A stretch of DNA of 64,000 nucleotides. Source: Euryodendron excelsum. Its lineage: Eukaryota > Streptophyta > Magnoliopsida > Ericales > Pentaphylacaceae. How positions within the stretch are numbered: position 1 is the first letter of the stretch; each line of letters starts with the position of its first letter. The stretch is from NCBI GenBank assembly GCA_033060915.1, contig CM065393.1:6070001-6134000 (forward strand), read 5' to 3'. The notes beneath the pieces were generated by a model. It was not told where the DNA came from, made no database searches, and worked only from the letters and a program-made list of their open reading frames with translations. Positions 48,980-58,100 of this stretch are shown in pieces. A program made the position numbers and the translations under genes.

Positions 48980-51900
48980 AAAGTGTGGTTCATAGTTCAT
49001 ACCTACCCCAAATTCGACCAAACTGAGGTATATTGTTCTATTCCATGTTCTAAACATTTTAGTATGCTTGCATGGGGGGTAGGTTGGCCGAAAACCCATA
49101 AGTTCCAGCCAAGCTTTGGTTATGTAAAAATTATGCATTTTAATTTTCAGCTTGCAATTTTCAGCTTGCATTTTCAGTTTGGTTGGTTGGAGGGTGCTTT
49201 TGGGGGGTAGAGGAAGACTCAGAACTTGGCGTTAAGGGCACAGGTGGTCTCGAATTGAGTTGGGGTTCATTGTTTCAAAAATGAGGTAGTTTTGGTTGGA
49301 TACATAAAAAAAAAAATTGCACTTTCAATCCGATTGAATGCTCGGGCTAGGACCGCTAGATAGTATACATGTCCTAGTAGCATAATATAGTACTAGGGGT
49401 GGGTGTACACGCTATGCTTGTGCAATATTTACACAGCAGTTACATAATTTCTATTAGTGAAATCATAAAAAGAGGAGACATGGGTATAATGAAAACCTTT
49501 ACAGTTGTAAATTTTGAATATGAGAAGGGCTTGTGTTGAAGTAATTGACGTATTTGCCATTGGGACTTAGAAAATTAAATATACTTGGTATTGGTAATTA
49601 TGTCATTTAGTAAGGATTTTTTTGGAATTGAAATTATCCTTACAGCTTCAGAAACTAACTGTGCTTCTCCCTTTATAATATAGATAGATATCATTCGTGT
49701 CTTTGTTACAATACGGCCAAACTAAATGGTTCGCATGGCCTTAAAGCATGCCGTTTTGTGGAAAGAATTTGAGAAATTTTCGAGTTGCAAGTCTTCCTAG
49801 AACCAGTCACCTTCAGAGGCAATTTTGTATGGTCAAATGTTCTTCCAAAAACCCAGGATTGTACAGCTTTTCGGGAGCTTCATTTTAGGCTTGAGAATCG
49901 CTTGATTTGGTTAAGAATCAAGGGAGAAAAACGTATCTTCAGGGAGGTGTTGAAATCAGCCAAAAAGGATGAAGAAGAGAGTTATGGGTCCCACTTTCTT
50001 CCAATGGGCCACACAGGTCTTTTACTACCTCTATAGACCTTGTTTGGCCCAGTCCAAAAACTCCAGATTTTTTTCTTAATTTTTGTAATTAAAAAATCTA
50101 ATGAAAATTAATTTTAAAAATTTTAAATTGCTATAAATCATTGTGTGGCTAGATTTTATTAATATAAGCACTCCAGAACGAGAGGGGGTAATTTTCATAA
50201 TTGTCTACTAACTACTATGTATTTTTGAACATTTTCAAACAAAAAATATCCGCTTTCTGAATAAAATGTAAATTTACTAAATTGGGAAAAATCAACCACC
50301 AAAAATATTTTTTTGAGCTAACGTATTATAATGAAAATTTGGGAAATAATATTTTGACACTAATTAGTATTTTTTTTTTGGTAATTTTAGCAGGTAGGGC
50401 ATAGACTGAAATTACCCGAATATTTTGAGAATTACTTGGAGGATATTTTAGGTAATTTAGGGATATGTGAAAGGCTTGGGTAGAGTTTTAAGACTGCAAC
50501 TCTTGAATGATGATTAGAGTAAAAACTGGAGTTTCACATGCAATGATGAATTAACAAAATCGCCCACTTTAAGAGGAACATTCCAATAACTACCTGATCA
50601 ATAGAAACCAACAAGTTGGTTTTTGGGGGGGGTAGGTGGAGACTGATCCAGTAATTACAATACGATATTTTATCTAGCTTATATTTTCGAGTTGTTAAAT
50701 AAATTCCTGATTTGCAAAGCACGATTTTATTGGGTTTTATGAACTGGATTGTATGTACCTGAAATATGAACTGTTTGAATTCAGATAGTTGTATAAATGC
50801 TTTAAACTTGATTTTGGAAATTGCAATATTGAAACTGAATAAATAATTGGATTGCCCTGTGTTCTGGCCTTGTGTGGACATGAGAGCCTTGTTGCAAGGC
50901 TTATGTGTTATACCAGTGTGCCCATTGTCTAGACCTTGTGTAGACATGAGAGCAGCAACAAAGCTAGGATCTTATCCTTGGGGGCGCCAAGAGCAGGGGC
51001 ATCATTGAAGACAAGGGTTTTTTTGAAGGGGAGTTAAATCTAAGGGGGCTTTTTTGAAAATTGCGGGGCCAGGCCACCCCTGCCTTCGCCCCTGCATGAG
51101 AGCCTTCTTCCAGGCCTATGGCATGCTGGAGCATAAAGGGTGATATGAAGACTGTGTGCCTTACTACTAGGCCTTATGTGGTATGCCAATTTGCCCCATG
51201 TCTATGTCTTGTGTAGACATGAGAGCGTTGTTTCTAGGTCTATATGGTATGCTGGAGTATAAGGGTGATGGAAATTATGTGCCTTGCTGCCAGACCTTGT
51301 GTGGTATGCTTAGTTTAGCAATGTGCTTTGTTGCCAGGCCTTGTTGTCAGCTTATCTAAAAATGACATGTTGAAAATTTGATGTTACAATTGAAACACAA
51401 TTTAAAATATGATATGCAAAAAGTACTCTGCCTATGATGGTATAATGAGAAAACTGGATTAAATTAGCTTATTCTATTAGGATTAAGCTGTGAGAAACAT
51501 ATAAAACTATTTCTGGATTTAATAAGGTTGTAGGCTTGTATAGTCTGTGCGTAGTTGTTCGTAGGGATAAAAAACGTAGTGCAGGCCATTATGTTTCTTT
51601 TCACAGTTCTTTTTGAGTTGTTAGCACTATCCACAGCATGATGTCAAAGGTGTAGTTGATCGAAAACCGAACGATAATAGGGACCCCTGTAGTATGTTCT
51701 TGGCATGGCCAAGGGGCTTTAAAGCAATTAAGAGGGTCTAAACAATGGATCCTACCTTGGATGTTTATGATATTCAGATTTGGGAGCTGAAAGAATTGGG
51801 ATTGTCACATCTCATCATGTTACTTTTCATGGTGGAGAGCTTGTAGAGACAATGAGAAACTGTTTACTATTCCAAAAAATTGCCAAAATATCCCATGTTG

Positions 51901-53933
51901 ATGTTCTCTGGCATTGATGATTTCCTAACCTTACCTTTAAAAACAAAGGATGATTTCCTGACCCGGGCCCACCTCAATACCTTTGATGCGGAGCATAGAA
52001 ATAAGAAAAGGGGTTGCTAGTATAATTTTATTCATGTTTTTTCAGGTATAATAGCTATCGGTATTCTGGTTTTTGTATTTGCTAGACATGGGCTGTAATT
52101 TCAGTCCATGGGTTGTATTATAGGTCAAGTTAATTTTTGGGTCTTTTGTACGGTTTTTATTAAGGTCTCGAATGTTCCAACAAGTGCATCTAATAGCTCT
52201 CCATCTGAGGTTAATTTTGCTTGTAAAAAGGCTAGATTTTGTGGGCACAGTTCTCTGTTGTAAAGAGCAGAAAGCTTGCTACCTCCCACGTGCAAAGTGC
52301 AAAAGCTTACTTACTGGAAAAATGCAAGTAGGGGATATCTGTAAATTTTGGAAGGCCGGGGTGAAGCAGGAGTAGTTCCTTACTGCCAAGAAGGATTCTA
52401 TGCAAAAGCAAGTTTACCTAGAAAAAAAAGGGAAGTAGGGAATATCTATAAATGGTGGAAGGCCAGGATCAAGCAGAGTAGTGCCTTATAGCCTAGAAGG
52501 ATTCTATAAAGAGAATGTGGGTAGGCAGGAGATCAATAGACATAAAGTGAAGACCAAAAGGAGCAAAAGGCACTCAGTTGTTTATGTGAAATCAATAAAA
52601 AAAATTTACAATGCTATTTGATTTCTTTCCAAGTGTTTTTATGCAATGGGAGTGGTCGGAAATTAAAGAAAACGCAGTCCTAAGTGACAAACATGTTTGC
52701 GCAACTCTGTTTTTTGTTCCTTATATTAACAAGAGTGGTCAAAGATTAAAAGAAAGAAAAGAAAAAAAAGAAAAAAATAAAAAGATATTTCCTGTAGATT
52801 GCTTGAGAGGATTAACTTAGTTTAAAGCAGGCGCACTTACTCAACTGAAAGATGAAGTATCAAATATTAAAAAATTTATTCTATTTTTTCCCTGTTCTTT
52901 CTTGACCGCCAAACAGTTTATGGGGGAATAAGTAAGGCTTCCACAGAAATTCCCTACACTAAATGTGAAGTACTTAAAGAAATTGCAAACCTCTTAAATT
53001 TAAATCAATAGCACTCAAAATTGAAGCTAATAGTATAGAATTGAATTCAAAATCATGTGGTCCATTGTTTTACTACTTTCTGTAATAGATGGTCCATAAG
53101 CAGTAAAATACGTACTGGTTCTTTGCACTTCTATTCCCCTGTTAGTCCTAGTGAATACCTCCCATATTTAGTTTGACACTGAATTTTCAATCTTGCAGAA
53201 GTACTTGTTAAAAGGTCTTAAATTAATCACAGATATTTTGAGCTATGCAGTCTGATTTTGTATTTTATTTCAGCATCCAAAAATTGGAGGACCTGGCCTT
53301 GTTGGTGGTTGTGAACTGTCCGACAGATACATTGAGTACGTACTCTTGACCTCCAGTCATATCCTACTATAATTACTCTGCAATATGTCATACTCTCATG
53401 TGTAAATAGAAGTTTTAAGCTATTGGATTAATGCAGAACCTTTATTTATTACTAACTCTTAACATAAAAATTTCCTATGCACTTTTCCGTTAAATTTCAT
53501 TTGACTGATAAATGCAATTTGGGAAACTACTATATTTATATTTGAAACTTCATCCTAGTAATGAGAAGTGGTGGAGGTGTCAATAAAGTATTTCCCACTG
53601 ACACTGACCTAAAAACCTATATTAAACATAGACCAATAAGAAATGATGTCTTTCAGTGCAAATCAAATCACTGAAATCGTTGGTTTTTGATACACAAATT
53701 ATTAGAATCATAATTATCTGATACATTGATTCTAGACCGTTCATAAAAATTATTTTTTGGTGTTTGCAAGTCTGCGCGGGAATAGCTGTAGACTTATTTT
53801 GATGTTTCGTTTTTTCAGGGAATGGTTAAAACCTGGTGAGGAAGATCTTGTTCAGAGATTTGATCCGTCGTCGCCACTTGATACAATTGGATTCTTCATT
53901 GCCAAGTTTAATGTTGGCCCCAAAGATGCCTGA
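8095..53933 (+). CDS. NSUN6-like: NSUN6-type RNA cytosine-C5 methyltransferase, C-terminal eight exons
   Basis: Exons are 8095-8157, 10287-10408, 35607-35775, 38484-38695, 44611-44711, 46250-46331, 53274-53335 and 53819-53933. All introns are GT-AG and every junction keeps frame, giving 308 residues and a TGA stop. Visible motifs are [10 protein letters not shown] (about 2-11), the AdoMet loop [11 protein letters not shown] (31-41), DAPCS with Cys176 and STCT with Cys224. In this family one of these two cysteines attacks C6 of cytosine and the other releases the product. Residues about 95-160 form a hydrophilic insertion between AdoMet and catalytic motifs. The family makes 5-methylcytosine in RNA; human NSUN6 acts on tRNA and mRNA. 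The best match I know is the Arabidopsis NOL1/NOP2/Sun protein AT1G06560, recalled rather than searched. The N-terminal half, with any PUA domain, is missing from the window. The copy looks functional. Confidence 0.93.
8158..10286. other. Intron (2.1 kb) with a CT microsatellite
   Basis: It contains a CT run at about 8210-8232. Sequence near 9660-9730, AACAACTTGGGGTTGGCTAC, resembles a widespread interspersed plant repeat that I cannot name with confidence. No other coding sequence was found. Confidence 0.7.
10287..10408 (+). CDS. NSUN6-like: NSUN6-like exon b (AdoMet-binding motif I)
   Basis: It completes the split Asp codon, then encodes [19 protein letters not shown] and a second strand, [11 protein letters not shown]. 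The donor is GTGCAG at 10409, phase 0. The glycine-rich loop binds S-adenosylmethionine. The intron that follows is 25.2 kb. Confidence 0.93.
10409..10904. other. Intron start, AT-rich, nothing recognised
   Basis: This is AT-rich sequence between the donor at 10409 and the left arm of the foldback-like element. An open frame runs through the donor, but its residues do not match the methyltransferase family. Confidence 0.6.
10905..12190 (+). repeat. Left inverted arm of the foldback-like element
   Basis: AT-rich arm with about three copies of a subrepeat ending in GTGGCTCAYTKTGAG (near 10920, 11490 and 11670). Its inner part mirrors 16500-16650 and 15575-15700. Confidence 0.7.
12191..15569. 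other. Centre of the foldback-like element, no recognised gene
   Basis: No transposase or host domain was recognised. A 145-codon open frame (13378-13815) has no known motif. Near 15055-15085 an inverted repeat with 9-bp arms, GTGCACCAT and ATGGTGCAC, surrounds a 4-base loop. A G-rich patch lies near 13253-13280. Confidence 0.5.
15735..16250. mobile_element. Possible MITE nested in the right arm
   Basis: The right end, read in reverse, starts AAGAAGCACAGATACGAA and carries repeated TGTCC/GGACA words. The left end has GGAAGCGCAAACACTCCG and the same words. This class of repeat, rich in GACACG/CGTGTC, is common in plant genomes. Ends and target duplication are not resolved. Confidence 0.35.
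16518..17499. repeat. 491-bp tandem duplication, two apparently identical copies
   Basis: 16518-17008 is repeated at 17009-17499. I saw no difference, including the length of the 12-T run. A third, clearly diverged copy follows from 17500. Confidence 0.88.
19455..20258 (+). repeat. 178-bp satellite array, short (about 4.5 monomers)
   Basis: The landmark GGGACACCGATTGACGTG or its variants recurs at 19466, 19644, about 19823, 20001 and, truncated, about 20176. The spacing is 178-179 bp. Monomers are clearly related to those at 55185-62438 but carry their own variants, such as CAACGGYCGAGTTGGCC. Confidence 0.92.
20233..21045 (-). pseudogene. Broken transposase-like ORF of copy 1 (MULE N-terminal type, tentative)
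   Basis: On the minus strand, 21004-20603 encodes 133 residues. The segments [30 protein letters not shown] and VEIYIV resemble the N-terminal region of plant MULE transposases. Coding may extend upstream across a possible intron acceptor (TAG) near 21045. A run of twelve C (20606-20617) sits at the break, and beyond it other frames continue, including an acidic stretch SLDEIERQV and DEDVDD at 20415-20233. No DDE catalytic core remains. The satellite starts directly beyond the truncated end. Function is inferred only from the fold-level pattern and transposon context. Confidence 0.5.
22080..22379 (-). repeat. Right terminal and subterminal repeat region of copy 1
   Basis: Palindromic motifs AACGCCATTTGAATTGGC (22251) and AACGCCAATTCAAATGGC (22280) precede the end CCCTTTGCCAGGGAAATTG. 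They mirror those at 19215-19400. The stretch just upstream (21995-22020) has a GA microsatellite. Confidence 0.7.
22380..25818. other. Intron sequence, nothing recognised with confidence
   Basis: Several short open frames occur on both strands (for example near 22680-22910 and 22990-23170) but none shows a known domain. The end, 25764-25818, carries a module ending AAGCTGTTAGATAAGGGCCC that recurs at 34920-34966. Confidence 0.5.
25819..27937 (-). repeat. gypsy 3' LTR (left in the window)
   Basis: It begins TGTCACAACCCAAACCC and ends GGATGTTAAA, where the partner has GGATGTTACA. It contains the long CA repeat at 27379-27463. It lacks about 45 bp that the other LTR has at 33616-33660. Confidence 0.92.
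27379..27463. repeat. CA microsatellite inside the gypsy 3' LTR
   Basis: About 42 CA units with one CG interruption near 27405. The same place in the partner LTR (34255-34264) has only five AC units. Confidence 0.95.
27938..32447 (-). pseudogene. gypsy gag-pol pseudogene
   Basis: Gag starts near 32447 and has stops near 32245 and 32190. The longest frame, 32096-30954, holds the Gag core, the zinc knuckle [14 protein letters not shown] and the protease motif LIDSGS. RT follows with [14 protein letters not shown] and FIDD (near 30320), then RNase H around 30068-29500 ([12 protein letters not shown]). Integrase is seen in pieces from about 29160: [15 protein letters not shown], and [13 protein letters not shown], where the usual catalytic Glu is Lys (codon 28726-28728). 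The last part, 28430-27985, has GPFEIL and YEEQPV-like segments typical of Tekay-type integrase ends and the chromodomain zone, much decayed. Confidence 0.9.
32627..32638 (-). other. gypsy primer binding site (initiator Met tRNA)
   Basis: The minus strand reads TGGTATCAGAGC four bases inside the 5' LTR end, as expected for this lineage. Confidence 0.9.
32643..34738 (-). repeat. gypsy 5' LTR (right in the window)
   Basis: It begins TGTCATGACCCAAACCC and ends GATGTTACA in + orientation, parallel over its whole length to 25819-27937. The many substitutions between the two LTRs mean the insertion is not recent. Confidence 0.92.
34739..35606. other. End of the large intron; repeat module at 34860-34966
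   Basis: It contains ATTTGAACCAGGACTCCTTG, then ACTTGACCTAAAAGCTTAAG and CTGTTAG, sequence of a kind widely dispersed in plants. The remainder is unremarkable intron up to the acceptor at 35605-35606. Confidence 0.5.
35607..35775 (+). CDS. NSUN6-like: NSUN6-like exon c
   Basis: The acceptor is TTTTATAG and the donor is GTATGT. It encodes [16 protein letters not shown] and then the start of a hydrophilic stretch rich in Ser, Glu and Asp. It joins in phase 0 to 10408 across the 25.2-kb intron, and the junction HNK-VLDIQ is what the family predicts. Confidence 0.92.
35919..37592 (+). mobile_element. Pair of short LTR-like direct repeats (TRIM-like or decayed LTR element)
   Basis: Repeat A (35919-36320) and repeat B (about 36939-37592) share TCTCCACCTATGAAT, GGGACTTGTGGTTTGGAG-type, GAGTCATCACGC-type and CCTTACGGYCACC landmarks in the same order. 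B has a TATA box (TATATAAA, 37403-37410), fitting an LTR promoter. Only about 620 bp separate them, with no coding domain. No primer site was recognised. Confidence 0.55.
37593..38483. other. Intron remainder
   Basis: 37601-37665 resembles 35842-35908 on the other side of the LTR-like pair. Otherwise nothing was recognised before the acceptor at 38482-38483. Confidence 0.55.
38484..38695 (+). CDS. NSUN6-like: NSUN6-like exon d (motif IV, DAPCS)
   Basis: The acceptor is ATATTTCAG and the donor is GTAGAG. The first half is a basic, Arg/Gly-rich insertion. The second half is [20 protein letters not shown], with the motif IV cysteine codon at 38654-38656. The end FAGE joins ETIQSL of the next exon in phase 0. 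Confidence 0.93.
38696..41517. other. Intron sequence with a possible MITE (about 39440-40660)
   Basis: Both ends of 39440-40660 carry repeated GGAATGG/CCATTCC words plus TTTGGT-type sequence, facing inward, as in common plant MITEs. Ends are not resolved. A 71-G run lies inside. 41210-41380 is purine-rich with a GA microsatellite. Confidence 0.4.
40347..40417. repeat. Poly-G run of 71 bases
   Basis: Seventy-one consecutive G are written here, followed by TGTTGGGTGGGGGGG. Such a length is rare and may reflect assembly or polymerase behaviour. Confidence 0.9.
41518..43984. mobile_element. Solo LTR of a gypsy-type element (2467 bp)
   Basis: It begins TGTCATGGCCCGAAACCC and ends TTCGGGGTGTTACA, and is flanked by a perfect 5-bp duplication AACCT (41513-41517 and 43985-43989). 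The TGTCATG...TGTTACA ends resemble the LTRs at 25819 and 32643 but the body differs. No internal domain is present, so the internal region was lost by recombination between LTRs. It lies in the intron between the DAPCS and YQRKMF exons. Confidence 0.9.
43985..44610. other. Intron sequence up to the exon at 44611
   Basis: Nothing recognised except the polypyrimidine-rich stretch 44520-44570 before the acceptor. Confidence 0.6.
44611..44711 (+). CDS. NSUN6-like: NSUN6-like exon e
   Basis: The acceptor is TTGATGCAG and the donor is GTCAGT. It encodes [17 protein letters not shown] and VIVYST. The Thr codon of the catalytic STCT motif is split AC|G by the intron. Confidence 0.93.
44712..46249. 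other. Intron sequence with a 66-bp tandem duplication
   Basis: AACTATTAGAGATATACA recurs 66 bp apart (45252 and 45318), with following CTGACAC and GTACCTG words. The GACAC/GTGTC words around 44820-45380 recall the repeat at 15735-16250. Confidence 0.5.
46250..46331 (+). CDS. NSUN6-like: NSUN6-like exon f (motif VI, catalytic Cys)
   Basis: The acceptor is AATTTCAG and the donor is GTTGGA. It starts with the G of the split Thr codon, then TGT (46251-46253) for the motif VI cysteine, followed by [15 protein letters not shown]. Confidence 0.93.
46332..46772. other. Intron start, nothing recognised
   Basis: AT-rich sequence between the donor at 46332 and the inverted-repeat transposon. Confidence 0.6.
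46773..48247. mobile_element. DNA transposon with inverted ends of about 110 bp, non-autonomous
   Basis: The left end GGTAAATTACACTTTACC matches the right end read in reverse, GGTAAATTACACTTTACT. Similarity continues inward through GGGATAAGCC/GGGATTAGGCC, AAACCCCCTC and so on for about 110 bp. The inside has a GT microsatellite, a G-rich stretch (47760-47900) and no transposase. No clear target duplication was found. Elements with these ends are common in plants. Confidence 0.75.
47152..47188. repeat. GT microsatellite
   Basis: An uninterrupted GT run of about 18 units inside the inverted-repeat transposon. Confidence 0.95.
48248..50860. other. Intron sequence, LTR-like in part, with an AG microsatellite
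   Basis: GGCTATATAAGTGGCC near 48840 looks like an LTR TATA box and an AG run (48926-48976) follows. No matching partner, target duplication or LTR ends could be fixed, so a solo LTR is only a possibility. Confidence 0.4.
50866..51345. repeat. Degenerate tandem repeats of about 100 bp
   Basis: The words GCCTTGTGTGGACATGAGAG, TATGGTATGCTGGAG and GTGTGCCTTGCTGCCAG recur about four times with drift. One unit is interrupted by the MITE at 50953-51094. Confidence 0.65.
50953..51094. mobile_element. hAT-type MITE (142 bp) with an 8-bp target duplication
   Basis: It is flanked by CATGAGAG on both sides (50945-50952 and 51095-51102). The right end read in reverse, CAGGGGCGAAGGCAGG, and the degenerate left end CAGCAACAAAGCTAGG fit the CAGGGGCGGAGCCAGG-type ends of common plant hAT MITEs. 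The neighbouring tandem units show the empty site. Confidence 0.8.
51346..53273. other. Intron sequence, nothing recognised
   Basis: No domain was found. Two loosely similar stretches (52325-52400 and 52430-52505) share GGGATATCT/GGAATATCT, GGAAGGCC and AAGGATTCTA words. Confidence 0.5.
53274..53335 (+). CDS. NSUN6-like: NSUN6-like exon g
   Basis: The acceptor is TATTTCAG and the donor is GTACGT. It encodes [15 protein letters not shown] and ends in a split Glu codon GA|G. It corresponds to the conserved HPRIGGPGL-type segment near the family C-terminus. Confidence 0.9.
53819..53933 (+). CDS. NSUN6-like: NSUN6-like terminal exon with stop
   Basis: The acceptor is TTTTTCAG. The exon completes Glu and encodes [18 protein letters not shown] and [10 protein letters not shown], a typical NOL1/NOP2/Sun C-terminal strand, then stops at TGA 53931-53933. 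Confidence 0.92.
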
Positions 53934-54860
53934 CTTCTTTCCAGAAAATGTGACTTGGCATGGGTAACGGTAATTTGGGAGAGACTTAAGAAAAAAGCTC
54001 TATGGTGTCAATTGCATCGTGAGATTCAGGTGGATCATCTTGTTAGAGGGTAAACAACACAGATTATTCAAGATATTCTCTCAAATATGTATGTCACAGC
54101 TGGGTATTTAAATAGGGAAACCAATTTTGTTGGACAATTTGCACCTCCAAGTGTGATGCATGTAATATATATGTATTGCAATTGCAAATAAGTCAGTTTG
54201 GTTGACAGTTCATCAATTTTGATTCAACCTGAATTATGCCTGGTCAAATATTTATACTACAAAAAATTGGGTTGCAACTACTTACACATATAGCATCACA
54301 GCAGCAAGCTAGTAGTTTTAAATTGGTTGATTCATAGGACTGAAAAGGTTTCTTTTTCTTAACAGCAGCAAACTTTTTATGTTGTGATTTTCTCTTAGGA
54401 GCTTGTGCTCTATGTCCTTTGACACGTCAGCACTGAAGACGCTCTATCGTGTCAGCTTTTCCCCTTTCCCTGTATGAAACCTGGCAGGAAAACAAAGCAG
54501 TGGCTTGTCACATTGACATTGGTATAGGATTGCCATCATGAGAGTAAGTATAATAAAGCTGGGTCCTTTTGCAGGTGGTGCTTGGATTGTGCCTCATTGC
54601 TCTTAGTTCTACTGGGCTCTTCTTTTTATGTGCATGCTTGTGATAAATAGGTACTTAGCTCTTCTTTTTTATGTGCATGCCAGTGATAAATAGGGACTTA
54701 GCTCTTCATTTTGTAGAGCACAAGTGCAAGGATGGATGTTTTGGTGCTGTACGGTTAGGCTGGTTTTATGTTGCTCACGTAGATGTTTATACCATATCAC
54801 AAGGCATGCAATATCTTAGTCTTTAATTTTGCTCCCCCAAGTACGTGATCCATTATCTGG
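53934..54860 (+). other. 3' UTR and flank of the NSUN6-like gene
   Basis: Follows the stop codon. A possible poly(A) signal AATAAA lies at 54552-54557. A tandem duplication of about 43 bp (GCTCTTCTTTTTTATGTGCA) starts at 54616. The transcript end is not known from sequence alone. Confidence 0.5.
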
Positions 54861-55184
54861 CAAATTTTCCTGACAAAGGAAATTTGTTTACTTATTTTCT
54901 AGCCTGGGTGCGGTTTTAACTTATTTCTGCAACTCAGGTTTAGCGCCTTTTAGAATAGCATTTTTGTTAAAAACACTTTTTCAAAAAGCGTTTTTACATT
55001 CAAAACCTCAACTACTACTAGGAAAAATATCAGGAAAAATACGAAATATACGAAATATGCGTAAAAACGCCATTCGAAATAGCTTTTATAAGCCCCAAAA
55101 AATGACATTAGAAATCACGTTTGTTTATAAAAAACGCCATTTGAAATGGCTTTTTTATCAGTAACACAATTTCCTGAACTGTTG

Positions 55185-58100
55185 AACTTAACTTTGCGTA
55201 ATTTCAAACCGGGACACCGATTGACGTGCCGTTGACTCCCACACGTCACTTGTGTCCCACCGGTGCCACGCGTCAAGTTTTGCACTCCTCGGACCCTTTC
55301 TTCCCGTTTTAGCACCCCGAAGCCTAAGTTCACACAACTCGAAAAATTCAAGTGTTGAAATTCTAAAACTTTGCGTAACTTTTACTCGGGACATCGATTG
55401 ACGTGCTGTCGACTTCCACACGTCACTCGTGTCCCACCGGTGCCTCGTGTCAAGTTTTGCACTCTCCGGACCCTTCCTCCCCATTTCGGTACCCCGAAGC
55501 TCGAGTTCACACAACTTGAAAAACCCAAGTGTAGAAATTCTAATATTTTGTGTAACTTCCAACCCGGGACACCGATTGACGTGCCGTCAACTCCCACACG
55601 TCACTCGTGTCCCACCGGTGCCTTTCGTCCTCCTCGGACCCTTCCTCTCCGATTCCGTACCCCGAAGCCCGAGCTCACACAACTCGAAAAACCCAAGTGT
55701 TGAAATTCCAAAACTTTGCGTTACTTCTAACCCGGGACACTGACGTGCTTGATCCAACACGTCACTCCGTAAACTCCTCACGTCACGTTTCGCACTCCCC
55801 GGATCCTTCCTTCCCATTTCCGTCCCGAAGCCCGAGTTCACCTCGCGTCAAGTGTTAAAATTCTAAAACTTTGCGTAACTTCCCGGACCTGCCGTCGACT
55901 CCTACCGTTACTCGTTTCCTGGTGCTTCGCGAAGCTCCTCGGACCCTTCCTTTACCCCGAAACTCGAGTTCAAAACTCGAAAAACCTAAGTGTTGAAATT
56001 CTAAAAGTTTGCATAAGTTTCAACTCGGGACACCGATTGACGTGTCGTCGACTCCCACACGTCACTTGTGTCCCACCGGTGCCTCGCGTCAAGTTTCGCA
56101 CTCCCCGGACCCTTCCTCCCCGTTTCCGTACTCCGAAGCTTGAGTTCACGCAACTCAAAAACCCTAAGTGTTGAAATTCTAAAACTTTGCCAGACTTTCA
56201 ACTCGGGACACCGATTGACGTGCCGTCGACTCCCACACGTCACTCGTGTCCCATCAGTGCCTCGCGTCAAGTCTCGCACTCTCTGGACCTTTCCTCCCCG
56301 TTTCCGTACCCCAAAGCCCAAGTTCACACAACTCGAAAAACCCAAGTGTTGAAATTCTAAAATTTTGCGTTACTTCTAACCCGGGACACCGATTGATGTG
56401 TCGTCGACTCCCACACGTCACTCGTGTCCCACCGGTGCCTCGCGTCAAGTTTCGCACTCCCCAGACCCTTCCTCCCCGTTTCCGTACTCCGAAGCTCGAG
56501 TTCACACAACTAGAAAAACCTAAGTGTTGAAATTCTAAAACTTTGCGTAACTTTCAACTCGGGACACCGATTGACGTGCTGTCGACTCCCACAGGTCACT
56601 CGTGTCCCATCAGTGCCTCGCGTTAACTTTTGCACTCCCCAGACCCTTCCTCCATGTTTTCGTACCCTGAAGCCCGAGTTCACACAACTCGAAAAACCCA
56701 AGTGCTGAAATTCTAAAACTTTGCGTAACTTCCAATCCTAGACACCGATTGGCGTGTCGTTGACTCCCACACGTCACTTGTGTCCCACCGGTACCTCGCG
56801 TCAAGTTTCGCACTGCCCGGATCCTTTCTCCCCGTTTCCGTACCCCGAAGCCCGAGTTCACACAACTCGGAAAACCCAAGTGTTGAAATTCTAAAACTTT
56901 GCGTAACTTCTAACCCGGGACACCGATTGACATGCCGTCGACTCCCACACGTCACTCTCGTCCCAATGGAGCCTCGCGTTAAGTTTTGCACTCCCCGGAC
57001 CCTTCCTCCCCGTTTCCGTACCCCGAAGTCCGAGTTCACACAACTCAAAAAATCCAAGTGTTGAAATTCTAAAACATTATGTAACTTCTAACCCGGGACA
57101 CCGATTGACGTGCCGTCGACTGCCACACGTCACTCGTGTCCCACCGGTATCTCGCGTCAAGTTTCGCACTCCCTGGACCCTTCCTCCTCGTTTTCGTACC
57201 CCGAAACCCGAGTTCACACAACTTAAAAAATTCAAGTGTTGAAATTCTGAAATTTTGCGTAACTTCTAACCCGGGACACCGATTGACGTGCCGTCGACTC
57301 CCACACGTCACTCGTGTCCCACCGGTGCCTCGTGTCAAGTTTTGCACTCCCCGGACCCTTCCTCCCCGTTTCTGTACCCCGAAGCTCGAGTTCACACAAC
57401 TTGAAAAACCCAAGTGTTAAAATTCTAAAATTTTGCGTAACTTCTAATCCGGGACACCGATTGACGTGTCGTCGACTCCCACACGTCACTTGTGTCCCAT
57501 CGGTGTCACTCGTCCAGTTTCGCACTTCCCGGACCCTTCCTCCTCGTTTCCGTACCCTGAAGCCCGAGTTCACAGAACTCGAAAAACCTAAGTCTTGAAA
57601 TTCTAAAATATTGCGTAACTTCCAAACTGAGACACCGATTGACGTGCCGTCGACTCCCACATGTCACTCGTGCCCCACCGGTGCGTCACGTCAAGTTTCG
57701 CACTCCCCGGACCCTTCCTCCTCGCTTCCGTACCCCGAAGTCTGAGTTCACACAACTCGAAAAATTCAAGTGTTGAAATTCTAACATTTTGCGTAACTTC
57801 TAACCCGGGACACCGGTTAATGTACCGTCGACTCTCACACGTCACTTGTGTCCCACCGGTGCCTCGCGTCATGTTTCGCACTCCCCGAACCCTTCCTCCC
57901 CGTTTCTATACCCTGAAGCCCGAGTTCACAGAACTCGAAAAACCTAAGTCTTGAAATTCTAAAAGTTTGCGTAACTTCCAAACCGAGACACCGATTGACG
58001 TGCCGTCGACTCCCACACGATACTCGTGCCCCACCGGTGAGTCACGTCAAGTTTCGCACTCCTCGGACCATTCCTCCCCGCTTCCGTACCCCGAAGTCTG

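Noticed and set aside
48500..52600. A second solo LTR around the TATA-like site at 48840
   Set aside because: No TG...CA boundaries or target duplication could be fixed.
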